DNA of 64,000 bases from Sphagnum magellanicum (lineage: Eukaryota; Streptophyta; Sphagnopsida; Sphagnales; Sphagnaceae). The translations under genes were made by a program, and so were the position numbers. Positions 27,406 to 37,859 of this stretch are shown here, one piece after another; within the stretch, counting starts at the first letter, position 1, and the number at the start of each line of letters is the position of its first letter. The notes below the pieces were generated by a model. The model saw nothing but the letters and a program-made list of their open reading frames with translations, had not been told where the DNA came from and searched no databases. The stretch covers positions 16,742,501 through 16,806,500 of the forward strand of contig CM038925.1 in the NCBI GenBank assembly GCA_021904315.1, given 5' to 3'.

Positions 27406-29150
27406 TTTTTGACATAAAAATATGGCCAACTTACCACAAGTGGTCAATTCTAGACATGGAGAGATTTGACATCTACTTTGAACCAACTTGACATCATGTA
27501 ATTTCTTTTTTTTTCTTATTTTTACTCCTTTGTACATTTTCTTAATTTATAATGTGTTTTTTTAATAAAGTTTTACATGATTGGCTTTTTGCACCTTTGA
27601 ACATTTTATAAACATATAATATTGGATTTTTAATATGTTAGCGTGCTCTAAACTTGGACCAAATGAAAAATGATATGAATTTTCATTTAAATAGGTTTTC
27701 AATCCTTGAACCTTAAAATAGTTACTTAACATGGATGGCAATCCATCATAGATAAATAATGCTTTTGGTTTGACTATTTTGCATAATATAAATGCATCCT
27801 TTGAATTTAATTTTGGCAAATTTGCAATTCCTTAAGTGTTTTTTCATTATAATAGAGTAACATCATGGTAAGCACATTCTTAAGCTTTTGACATGATGCA
27901 AGCAAACAACAACAATTGCTAAAGGAATTCAAACATGCGAAGTTAAGAAAGCCAAATGCAATATTGGGTGGGCAAAGTGCTCACATTGATATAAGTGAAA
28001 CAAATGCATACCTTATACATCATGTTCTCTTTTAGAAAAAACATTTAATCAAGTGGGTGGTGGCTTTGAATATATGTTTTCAACTTAAATTAAATTAGAT
28101 TAGATTTTTATTGATTTAATTTAATTCAATTAATTTGAATATAATTCAAATTGATTTCAAGTGAAATTAATTATACTAAATTTTCAATGAATACATTAAC
28201 CTAACCAAATCCAAAGGAGAAAAGTATTGTAAACCTTTTTATCATGGAAAATGCACCTCAACCATTGATTAACCATTTGATTTGAAAGTAAACCCATGTA
28301 AACGTTTGCTAATGCATTCTTGTGAACATAAACCTTTTCCCAATTCGGTTGTAACAAGTGAAGAAAAATAAGAAAGTTGGGTAAAGGGACAAATTGTAAT
28401 ATGGAGCTGGCTATTGCCTTCACAAAGGCACGCCCAATAAATGAGACCTTGTACATACAATTGGTTTGGGCCTTTTAGACTTTCCCTTAAGACCACCTTG
28501 TATGAACATTGATTTGCAATGGATGGATAGAAGGAGAGGAATTTGATTGCACATCTACAAAATGAATGAATTATGTGAAATACAAACATTTAAGATGAAG
28601 GCAATGATGCATAGGGTTCTAATGTGTAGCCATCTATGGTGACATACCTTTCAATGCTTGAAATTTGAGTTGAGCTTGGGGATGTAAATATTTTTTCTCA
28701 TCCAAGTGCCTTTTCCTATGATATCTCTTCACTCAATAGTTCACCCCACACACACACACACACACATATATATTCATTTGGTCTCACAAGTCGGCCATTG
28801 TACATCATGTTATATAACACCTCACTGATAATTATGAAACAAAGTAAACAATAGAATACCAATTATAGTCACTAGTTATGCAAAATAACACAATACCCAA
28901 GTGTAATTAAAAATAAAATGAGAGATATTGGTCCATTTGCAACTTGTAAACCAAAGGATCATATATACATTATGTGTATACACACACACATAAATAGCTA
29001 TTTCCCATGTGTAGTATAAGACTCATAAAGTGGTATTAGTGAGGGATTGGGGAGTAGGGGGAATATAAAGGTGGGACCAATGTTTGGTTGCTCTCACACC
29101 TTTAGGATGATTAGCAAGCTCCATGTATGAAAGAAAGCCCCTCTTATGTG
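27406..29150. other. AT-rich intergenic DNA with a CA microsatellite
   Basis: A (CA)n/(TA)n microsatellite lies at about 28,747-28,774 and a shorter ACAC run at about 28,980. No gene is recognised; the minus-strand frames at 27,560-28,590 look random. Confidence 0.45.
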
Positions 29151-29720
29151 GTCAAATTGAACCAGCACCCACCAGCACCCATGCAAGATGAATGGTATGT
29201 GGAAAGAAAACAGTTTTTGGCTGTATTCTTGTCCCATAGCTAACCATGGTGGTTAGCAATGTATTAACCCTTTCACATGTATCTACATAACAAGGTTGAG
29301 TAGGTACCCACTTTGGCAAGTAAGAATGATCAATTCTAATTAGTAAAAACCAAGCTGAAGGTTTACAAAGAGGGTTGCGTGTCGTAAGTGGCCATGGTGA
29401 AGTTGTGAACAGGCACCTACACTGGTAACTTTACCTTCTTGAGTAAGGCCTTCTAGAGCTAATAATTAACTAAGGAAATGATAAATTTGGACTCAAAGAC
29501 CTTGATTAATTCTAGGGATGGGATATTTAAAATGTTCAAAAGCAACCCCAAAAAATCCTGGGGGGCTTAACCATGGTGTCAGGTTAGATACTGGTTCAGT
29601 TGACCTGAGTTGAGGTTCATCAACAGCCCAAGCTTGAGTGACCCAGCACCCACCAATGCACCATCCAAAAAAACCCATTTTGGGGAATTTTTGGCTGGGA
29701 TGAAACCCAACCCAACCCCA
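29151..29720. repeat. Member of the CTAGCTAACCATGG dispersed repeat family
   Basis: It contains ATAGCTAACCATGGTGG (about 29,236-29,252). The words CAGCACCCACCA are found twice, near 29,164 and 29,644, and the second copy is followed by ATGCACCATCCA. The same words occur near 39,455-39,515, 41,130-41,162 and 50,930-50,990. This suggests a non-coding repeat bounded by CAGCACCCACCA-type ends. Confidence 0.45.
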
Positions 29721-29739
29721 AGACAGGGTTCTGGGTTCA

Positions 29740-31200
29740 TAGTTTTTTTTTCCTCACACCTTGACCTTCAATGGTTTTTTTTTTTTTTTTCCCTCCCACC
29801 CCCTCCCTACTTACCCCCTACCTCCTGCTTTTCCCTTCCTTCCTCTCTCTCCCTTCCCTTTTCCCATTCATAGTTTCTTCTTCTTTCTTTGGGACCTTTT
29901 CATTCTTTTTTTAATTCATTATTATTATTATTTATTATTATTATTATTATTATTTTATGTAGCTTTGTTTGAGGTCTTTGTGACCTCTTTGTTTTATTCT
30001 CTCTTTTTTTGTTTTGTTTTGTTTTTTTTTTTTTTTGAGGATTTTGTGATCACTTTGCTTTTTTGGTTTTGTTTTTCTGTCTTTGTGTATGTTTTGAGTT
30101 GTATGTGTGGAGCTGTGGAAGAGGAGGACATGAGCAACAAAAAAAGGGGAAGAGAAAGACAACGAGGAAAAGCAACATGAAGAGCAACTAGAAGAGGTGA
30201 GTCCAGCCCTTGCAAACAAACAATGGTAGTAGAGGTTTGTTGCCATCACCATGAGCTTTCAATTGCGGTAAAGATTTGCTGCCTTCACCAAGATTTTTTG
30301 GTCTTTAAAAAAAATTAAAATTCTATTTATTTATTTATTTTTGCTTTCAAAAAAAAATTTGGTCGTTTTTTTGGTTTTCTTAATAGCGTTTTTCTGGCAT
30401 TTCAGAAGTTTCTGAATTTTTTTTTCTCTCTTTTTTTTTTCCTGTTTTTTGTATTTTTTCAGTATCTTTTAATTCTGGTTTTATATTTCTTTTATATTTT
30501 CTATACTTTTTAAAAATTATTTTAATCTTTTTTTTCTTTCTTTTTGGGTTTTGTTGGGGTTTTAAATTTTCTATTTTCTTGGTTTTTTCTTGGATTTTTT
30601 CCCCTTGTTTTTATTTTTCTCTTTTTTTATTTTTTTATTTTTCTCTTTCTATACTTCTTTAAAATGCTCGTTTTATGTTTCTCGTTTTCATTTTCTTTAA
30701 CTTTAAAAAAAATCTTTTTTTTTCTTTTTCCTTTTTTTTGTTGGTTTTCTTGTTATATATTTTTTGGAGTTTTAATTTCTGTTTTCCTATGTTATTTCTA
30801 GATTTTTTCCCCCTTATTTTATTTTAATTTTTTTTGTTTTTTTTTTTTTTTGGTACTTCTTGAAAATTTTGGTTTTATATTTCTTGTTTTATTTCTGGTT
30901 TTCATTTTCTACAAATTTTTAAAAGATATTTCTCTCTTGTTTATTTTTTCTTGTTATTATAAATGGCTTTTTAATAAATTTTTGCAGGTGTAAATTCTTT
31001 TGTTAATCTAGTTTCTTTTTTTCCATTTTTTTTCTTTCTCTTGTTTTTTTATGTTTTTTCTATTTTATTTTTTTTTAACTTTTGGAAAAAGAAATTTATC
31101 TCTTTTCTTAATTATTGGTTTTATTTTTTCCTTTCTTTTGGTTTTTTCAATACTGTTTTTGGGGTTTATGATTTTAATTATTCTTTTTGTTTTTGCTTTG
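29740..31200 (+). repeat. Very T-rich (polypyrimidine) tract of about 1.4 kb
   Basis: The plus strand is dominated by T runs joined by single C, G or A bases. Open frames translate to Phe/Leu-rich strings that follow from composition alone. One purine-rich island (about 30,110-30,195, AGAGGAGGACATGAGC) interrupts it. There is no tandem period. It could be an expanded poly-T tail region, nested insertions or an unusual intron or leader; nothing indicates a protein. Confidence 0.6.
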
Positions 31201-33420
31201 CATGTGTGTGGGAAAAGGTAAACCCATCCTTTTTGTGTTGGGCAATTGTTTGAAAAAAGACTTGTGCCACATGCGAGTGGGATCGCTTTTAAATGATAGA
31301 CTACAAATAAAATTGAGACCAATGCCCACATTGGTAAGAATCGTTTCTTCCAAGTTGTTTACTCTATTAAGCATTTCCAACATGGGGTGTGGGGTCATCC
31401 TCCCCATGTAATGACCAAATTAAAAATGGATGAGAACCTTGTTGGTTTAATTTGAGCTAGCAAGGTCTTTTATGCAATGGGCCTTAGGGTTGTTTAAGAT
31501 AGCCATAATTGGACAAAATCTTCAATTAAAAAGGAGTGTGATAAGGAAATCATTTGACTTGTGAATTATCATGAATTGGAAATGATTCATGATTAGTAAA
31601 TTCCATCATGTTCAATTTTCACTTCAAATTTGCATTATGCTTCAAAAATATGTGTTTTCCAAACTGTACTCATTGGTTTGTGTGTGTATCCACTTTAGGA
31701 TTTGACATAGTACCAAGGAAGCTTTCATAGTTGATTTGATAAAGATAATTTTGGCAACCTAGCAATTATACACTCGACAATATGTTCAACTTGCACAAAA
31801 TGTAATGGCACATTATAATAGTGCAAATGGATTATCATTGAAATCTATTAGTGAAAGTTTTAGTGAGAGTGAGGATGAAAGCAATTAGCTTGACATTCCA
31901 TTTTTGGTCTAATACACATTTTGTACCATTTGTATGGCATCCATGAATTTTTTATGCCACATTTTTGTAGACTAATTTAACTTCCATGGATATAGCCCAT
32001 TGGCATTGGAAATGAATGTATGTAAACATATCTAGTTGTAAAATGTTTGAACTCTATTTGTACAAAAACAAGGTTACTAATATTCATTTTGCATTGAACA
32101 AAAAATTGATTGGATGTATTGCTAGTACATGAGGGTCTTGCAATTGTAGTTGAAATGTTTATGGAAGTTTCATTAAAGCCTGAAGGCATAATTTTGTGCA
32201 ATACACTCATCGTAAAAATAGTCCCCTATTTCATAGTTAAAACTTTGAGATAATTTATATATTGCATTTACAATTTTGCTATGTAATTCTTTCGGGATAG
32301 GACAAAACATATTCCATCAACCCTATCTTTAAACTTAATAAAACCATAACAATATTGCTTTTGTTTCAATTTGCCCCATATGGTAGGAGACGAACTTTAT
32401 GGATTCTGACTTGTTAGATGCCCTTTCCACCCACTAATGTCTTAGTTAGATTATTAATGGCACTAGATCTATCATCATATATAATGTATTGACACCAATA
32501 TAATGTGAATCTTGAGGGCATAACAAAAAATATATTTGTTAAGCCATTTGATTTGATCAAGTTTGAGAGAATAAAACATGTCAAACCATGCCAGTGCATA
32601 GACCCCTTTCTTCACCTTTTATTATTATCAAAGTTTTTTGTTTGCATGATTCCTTTAGGATTGGACAAGTACTATAGGTCTTCAAAAGGACAATTGTATG
32701 CATAGGGATAAAGTAATTTTCCTCCTCCTTATAGAGAGGCAGGGCCAAAAGACACATGGGTTCAAATGCTACTCATGTGCAAGCAACCCTTCGGATGTAA
32801 TTGTAACAAACAAGAAAACTTGTACACGCAATTAAACAACAAGTAAACGACCAAACACGCAAACTAAAGATCACCCAAATAGACTTTATAGGGACCGGCA
32901 AGAAAAATGGGGCATAGCCAAAAAGAAAAAATATCATTACGATATAAATACTTTTGAAGATTCCTTGGAGACCAAAGTTTTGGCCATAAATTGACGGGTG
33001 ACAAATCCTTCCATAATGTACTATGAGAAATACATTGGGCAATAAATATGGAACTTACGACAATGCCCTTTAGAATGAAGAGCTCAGAAAAAAAGGAGGT
33101 AGGTGATAACGTGTTATACTTTAAACACGTGGATGTGTGTCGTGCTTGGAAAGTAAATAGAATCATAGAAGCGATTTGGGATAATGCAATTAGAGGTTGG
33201 TTGGGCTGATTGGGTGGGAAAGATTTTTTTTTTTTGTTGAATGTCATTTTCACCTTCATACTAATCAAAACTTGTTGTATTGATATAACAACCTTAGGTG
33301 AAGGATTGAGGTAATTGCTAAGCAATGTAGCAAATTGAATTAATCTACTTACAAACATAATCAATAAACCTTTTCAAAGTACAAAACAATATGGCATGAT
33401 GCCAATTCTAAACATAATCA
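31201..33420. other. Intergenic DNA without recognisable genes
   Basis: Weakly coding-like stretches occur at 31,187-31,900 on the plus strand (SISESFSESEDESN) but with stops and no recognised family. Part of 32,800-33,420 may be the upstream body of the mitochondrial group II intron described next; I could not establish this. ACGTGTT/AACACGT form a perfect 7-bp inverted repeat at about 33,099-33,120. Confidence 0.35.
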
Positions 33421-33490
33421 ATTTTATGTTTCACTTATGCAAGCCTGGCCCTAGGGGGTCTTGGTTAGTAAACTCAAAGTCAGCATGGAC

Positions 33491-33525
33491 GAGCCACATG
33501 CAAAGAAACTTGCATGTGTGGTTTT
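33491..33525 (+). ncRNA. Group II intron domain V remnant (3' end of the nad2 intron)
   Basis: The segment starts GAGCC and can fold as a hairpin. The upper stem is ATGCAA/TTGCAT around a GAAA-type loop. The lower stem is CCAC/GTGG with a 2-base bulge on the 3' side. This is the layout of group II domain V, including the AGC catalytic triad position. About 37 bases later the nad2 reading frame begins at codon 53, close to where the known plant intron nad2i156 ends. The spacer would hold domain VI. Confidence 0.75.
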
Positions 33526-33561
33526 GACCAAAGGTGAGGATAAAAACCCTATGAATATTTA

Positions 33562-34843
33562 ACAACCATCCTATTGCTTATTATTAATGCACCTCTAACC
33601 GTTGCCAATTTATTTATAACAATTTAATAATAAATAATTTAACATATTTTTGCCAAATCTTTGTATTATTAAATACGACTAGCACTATAGTTATGTGTTT
33701 AGATTACTTCAAAGAAGAGAGTTTGAATGCTTTTGAATCTATTGTCTTAATTTTACTCTTTACTCATAGTATGTTTTTAATGATCTTGGCTTATGATCTA
33801 ATTGCCATGTATTTAGCTATTGAACTTCAAAGTTTATGTTTTTTATGTAATTGTAGCATTAAAAAGAAACTTTGAATTTTCCATAAAAGCCGGTTTAAAA
33901 TATTTTATTTTAGGTGCATTTTCCTCTAGAATTTTATTGTTTGGTTATTCTATGATTTATGGATTTATTGGAGTTACCAACTTTGACGAATTAGTTAAGA
34001 TTTTTACTGGATATAAAATAATTTTGTTTGATGTTCAATCTAGTGGTATTTTTATGGGTATTTTATTTAAGATCATACGAATTCCTTTCCATATGTGGGC
34101 ACTAGATGTATACGAGGGTTCACTTATTCTGGTTACAACCATTTTTTCTATTGCACCTAAAATATCTATTCTTGCCAATATGGTACGTGTTTTTATTGAT
34201 AGTTTCAATAATCCAACATGGCAACAAGTTTTTTTTTTGTAGCATTGTTTTTATGATTTTAAGAACACTGGCTGCCATGGCCCAAAACAAAGTCAAGAGG
34301 CTTTTAGCTTATAGTTCTATTGGACATGTAGGTTATCTTTTTATTAGTTTTTTGTGTGAAACCATAGAGGGAATTCAATCATTATTAATTGGTGTTTTTA
34401 TTTATGTATTAATGACGATCAATGTATTTGCCATATTTTTAGCATTACATCAAAATTGTTTCAAATATATAGCAGATTTAGGTGTTTAACCAAAACCAAT
34501 CCTATTTTAGCTATTACCTTGTCTACTACTATGCTTTCATGTGTAGGAATACCCCCATTAGTCGGATTTTGTAGCAATTTTTTTTTTTTTTTTGCTTAGG
34601 ATGTGGGTTTACTTATTAGTTCTAATAGGAGTAGTTATAAGCATTATCAATTGCTTTTACTATATACGCTTTGTGAAAATAATGTATTTTGATACACCTA
34701 AAACATGGATTTTATATAAACCCATGAATCACGAAAAATCCTTACTATTAACAATTACTTAATTTATTATTACTTTATTCTTTGTATACCCCTCCCCCTT
34801 CTTTTTAGTCACTCATCAAATGGCATTAAGTTTATGTTTATAA
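33562..34843 (+). pseudogene. nad2: Mitochondrial NADH dehydrogenase subunit 2 pseudogene (exon after the first intron)
   Basis: The translation follows plant NAD2 from about residue 53 to the natural stop at 34,841-34,843. Examples are MCLDYFKEESLNAFES, AYDLIAMYLAIELQSLCF, KVKRLLAYSSIGHVGYLF and the C-terminal VTHQMALSLCL. NAD2 is a membrane subunit of respiratory complex I. Defects include a 1-base loss near 33,618, a 1-base gain near 33,841, loss of about seven codons near 34,063 (GILF joins directly to KII), poly-T frameshifts near 34,230 and 34,580, and an in-frame TAA near 34,758. No intron interrupts the part present. It cannot make protein. Confidence 0.93.
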
Positions 34844-35461
34844 ATTGTATGTTTTCTTTGTTGTTTTAGATAAACAAATAATGTTTTTTGGTAAGTTCAC
34901 CATAGTAATTGCATAATCTGCAAGTTTGAATTGGATTTGAGGTTGAATTTGAGTAGGGCCGCAAAATGTAACTTTTTGTGGGCCACGATTAAACAAAAAA
35001 TTGCAGGAACTTTTTTGGCCTTTGTTAAAAACAAGGAAAGCACCATGCCTTCAATGACTCTCCATATTGTTTTTTTTTTCTATCCCCCTAGTTTCCAACC
35101 AACCTCCATCATTTATTATGTAAATAATGTGGGTGCAACATTAGTTTTACTACGTTTTGCAAGGCAATGGCCCCCACAACAAAAAATAAGATGAATGCGC
35201 ATGTGCCCTAAATTATGACAAAAAATTTATCTTCTTGTCGCAACATGGGAGGTGGGAACAAATAAAAATTTATTTATTTATTTATTTTTCTCCTCAATAT
35301 TTAAAGTTTTGCCCTCATGTAGCCTATGGCCTTGAGGCCAAGCAACTTGGCCCTCAATTTTATTGGTCATTTTCTTTTGGTGTTGCCCTTAGCTTGCTTT
35401 GTGACCACAACAACTTTGTCTCTATGAAAGCACAAAGGAAAAGCTAGTAAATAAAAAATTA
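34844..35461. other. NUMT spacer between nad2 and trnG
   Basis: No gene is recognised. It is probably mitochondrial intergenic DNA carried in the same insertion; plus-strand frames here are not recognised. Confidence 0.45.
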
Positions 35462-35532
35462 AATGGAAAAGGGACTGGAACCTTCAACCTCAGCCTTGGC
35501 AAGGTTATACTCTACCATTAAGCTAATTTTGC
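35462..35532 (-). pseudogene. trnG-GCC: Mitochondrial tRNA-Gly (GCC) pseudogene
   Basis: On the minus strand the D arm (TAGCTTAATGGTAGAG), the anticodon arm (CCTTGCCAAGG, anticodon GCC) and the T arm (AAGGTTCCAGTCCC) are readable. The acceptor and T stems have lost pairing through G-to-A and C-to-T changes, so it is not functional. Confidence 0.85.
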
Positions 35533-35636
35533 TAGGTCCAATAGAACAATAAAATTGAGGGAAAATACGTTTGATTAAAACAACTTACTTTCAACTTATC
35601 AAATGTATTTTCCTAGGACAATTCGATTGATAGGCT

Positions 35637-35710
35637 CATGCTTGGAAAGATTTGAACTCTCAACCCCCAAATCCATAGTTTGGTGTTCTATCCAATTGAG
35701 TTACAAGCAT
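35637..35710 (-). pseudogene. trnR-ACG: Mitochondrial tRNA-Arg (ACG) pseudogene
   Basis: The acceptor stem ATGCTTG/CAAGCAT pairs perfectly, as does the anticodon stem CCAAA/TTTGG around loop CTATGGA. The anticodon reads ATG now. An ACG anticodon with one C-to-T change at a CpG explains this best and matches tRNA-Arg(ACG) of bryophyte mitochondria. The T arm is GAGAG-TTCAAAT-CTTTC. A His identity is less likely given the rest of the sequence. Confidence 0.75.
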
Positions 35711-36309
35711 AAGTTGATTACTTTTAAGTACTATGTGTCATCTATGCTAGATCATTATGAAGAAGAGACATATATGGACAAATATTTTTTAAATGAGAAA
35801 AAATATATATGTTGTATCATGTTTGACTTTATTTTCCTATGTGATAGTATATTACCAAAATTGTAAATTAGGCCATTATTATTGTATTGCATTATTAAAC
35901 ATTTGTGTTTTCTGTGTGTGATTTGAGAAAGTTTCCCGTCATACCATTATAGTCAAATCATTCAACATCTCGACTATAGTTATGTAGTCTAGTCCCATAG
36001 GTTATAACACGTTAGTAATAAGGTTTGAAAAAGATTTTTGTGATCAAAAATTGATTAACTTGCATTTAAGTTTTACTATTAAAAATGGAAATAAATTATA
36101 TACTTACTTTATTGGCTTTATGGATAAAGGGGAGAAGTAGACATTATTAAAGGCCATTCTTGATGTAATGTTGAATTTTTTTTTGGTTGGAAGTGTCATA
36201 AATTATTGTAAATGAAAAGGGGTGCATAAATGAACCATAGGCTACACATTGTGCCATTTCCTTTTCTTTGTAGTGTAACTTTAGTCGAACATCTTTCTTT
36301 GAAATTGTC

Positions 36310-36382
36310 ATCCCTTTCATATAGGGGTATAGAACATCATCTTTTCATGGTGAAAACATGGGTTTAAATCCCATAAGGGATA
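36310..36382 (+). pseudogene. trnE-UUC: Mitochondrial tRNA-Glu (UUC) copy
   Basis: A full cloverleaf can be drawn: acceptor ATCCCTT/AAGGGAT (7 pairs), anticodon stem TCATC/GGTGA with loop TTTTCAT (anticodon TTC), and T stem ATGGG/CCCAT. The D arm has decayed (ATATAGGGGTATAGA). The box B reads GGTTTAAATCC instead of GGTTCGAATCC because the CpG has decayed. It sits in the NUMT and is presumed inactive. Confidence 0.85.
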
Positions 36383-36853
36383 ACCTTGCTTACAATTACT
36401 ATGATTTCTTTGAAAGTTAAGTGAAAATGGTTTTTTGGTGCATGTGGAAATTTGATTATTTAAAAAAAAGATGCAAAAGTTTTAAAAAATCATTTTTTCA
36501 AAAACTATTTTTCCTTTTGTTGCTTAGCATATGAAGACTTCGCCCAACTTAATAATGGTTGCAGGTGCTTCTGTGCTATTTATAAGTAAATGGCACAAAG
36601 AGAAGATAAATAAATTTCAAAAAACATAAAAAATTTACAAGAAAAAAAAAATTCTTGTCTTTTTGCCCTTTATTTTGATTTTGTCCTTTGTTACTTTTTG
36701 CGTTTCATATTGTTAATAAAGATCATGAAAAATATAGCAATGAAAGGTCATAGGGCATAGCAATGGCCAAAGGTTTTGTTTCCATGGCAAATAAAACATG
36801 AGAAATGGGAAAAAAATAATTTATGCAACTTTAAAAGAACAAGTAAATGGAAT
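36383..36853. other. NUMT spacer between trnE and rps12
   Basis: AT-rich, no gene recognised; probably mitochondrial intergenic sequence. Confidence 0.4.
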
Positions 36854-37234
36854 ATGCCTACAATAAATCGATTGATTTTTCATGGTAAAAAGTCAAAACG
36901 GCGCACACAACATACTCAAGCTTTGATTCAATGTCCTCAAAAGTAGGGAATATGTTTGCGTATTTCAACAAGAACACCAAAAAAACCTAATTTGGCTTTA
37001 CACAAGATAACCAAAGTGCATTTAACCAATCAAAATGAGATAATTGCTTACATTCTTGGTGAATGTGATAATTTGCAAGAACATTATGTGATTATGGTTA
37101 GAAGAGGTAGAGTTAAAGATTTGCCAAGTGTGAAATACCATTGTATTCGAGGAGTCAAAGATTTATAGGGAATATTGGGTTGATGTCAAAGCAAATCTAA
37201 ATATGGTAAAATAAAACCCCAAGATTTTATATGA
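36854..37234 (+). pseudogene. rps12: Mitochondrial ribosomal protein S12 pseudogene, full length
   Basis: The frame runs from ATG (36,854) to TGA (37,232-37,234), 126 codons plus stop, the usual length of plant mitochondrial S12. [26 protein letters not shown] and [11 protein letters not shown] are diagnostic of this small-subunit decoding-centre protein. Three internal stops are present: TAG after CPQK, TAG after GVKDL and TGA after GILG. Each is one C-to-T step from the expected Gln or Arg codon. There are no indels. Confidence 0.95.
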
Positions 37235-37529
37235 ATTTATTTGTCAAATTACTGAATTTCAGCTTTGTTTTTGGTTTATCCCTCAATTGTTTTCATTGAT
37301 CAAGATTTTTAGAAGAGGCGACAACGAAAAGAAATGAAAATTGGCCAAGTTTTGGCCATTTAATGGAAAAAATCTATTCCTTTTTTTAGAAAGCTTTTAT
37401 ATGCTTTGCTTATTTCATCGTAGATATTTATGCCATGCCCTAGAAGGGCATGTGCCATCAAGACCTAAAGGTTGTAAAACAACAAGCACATACGATTGCT
37501 CAAACAATTTATGTTATATCTAGGATTCA
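37235..37529. other. NUMT spacer between rps12 and rps7
   Basis: A 60-codon plus-strand frame (37,341-37,523) is open but unlike any protein I know; it is probably spacer sequence. Confidence 0.4.
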
Positions 37530-37812
37530 ATGGTAAGTATAAACAATTAATAAAAAAATTGGTCCATATTTGCATGATTAATGATTAAAAAACAAGATCT
37601 TGTGCTATTGTTTATAAAACTTTTCATTGTCTAGCTCATCATGGTGATATATTAAACTTTTGGCTAACGCCATAGAAAATGTCAAACCTATTTGTGAAGT
37701 TAAAAAAAAAAAGAATTTCTGGTACTATTCAATTAGTACCATCTATTATAACAACAAATCACCAAGAAACCTTAACTATTTGTTAAATGCTTGAAGCAGC
37801 AACCAAGTGATA
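37530..37812 (+). pseudogene. rps7: Mitochondrial ribosomal protein S7 pseudogene, 3'-truncated
   Basis: From ATG 37,530 the translation matches plant mitochondrial S7 in segments: AIVYKTFHCLAHHGDIL, then after a frameshift ANAIENVKPICEVKK, then RISGTIQLVPSII and MLEAATK. Frameshifts lie near 37,655 and in the A run near 37,705, and there are in-frame stops. Similarity ends at about 37,810, roughly two thirds through the protein, which marks the right edge of the mitochondrial insertion. Confidence 0.88.
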
Positions 37813-37859
37813 GACTTTGATCGTTTTTTGGTCCATGCAATACTTTAACCCTTAAACTT

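Larger units (their letters stand above)
33421..37812 (+). other. Nuclear copy of mitochondrial DNA (NUMT): nad2 - trnG - trnR - trnE - rps12 - rps7
   Basis: Six mitochondrial genes or fragments and a group II intron end lie in one continuous block with mitochondrial-like spacing: nad2, rps12, rps7 and trnE on plus, trnG and trnR on minus. All reading frames are broken and CpG is almost gone, so this is an old insertion in the nucleus and not organelle DNA. The left edge is uncertain (the intron could begin further upstream). The right edge is inside rps7 at about 37,810, next to a tandem array. The gene order and rps12-rps7 adjacency point to a bryophyte-type mitochondrial genome (inference from memory). 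Confidence 0.88.

Noticed and set aside
29761-31253. Phe/Leu-rich open frames as small membrane proteins
   Set aside because: They follow directly from T-rich composition, with no conserved motif.
33421-37812. Window being organelle DNA, or nad2 and rps12 being functional transferred genes
   Set aside because: The genes have frameshifts and stops, no targeting presequence, and lie in nuclear DNA with spliceosomal genes and transposons.
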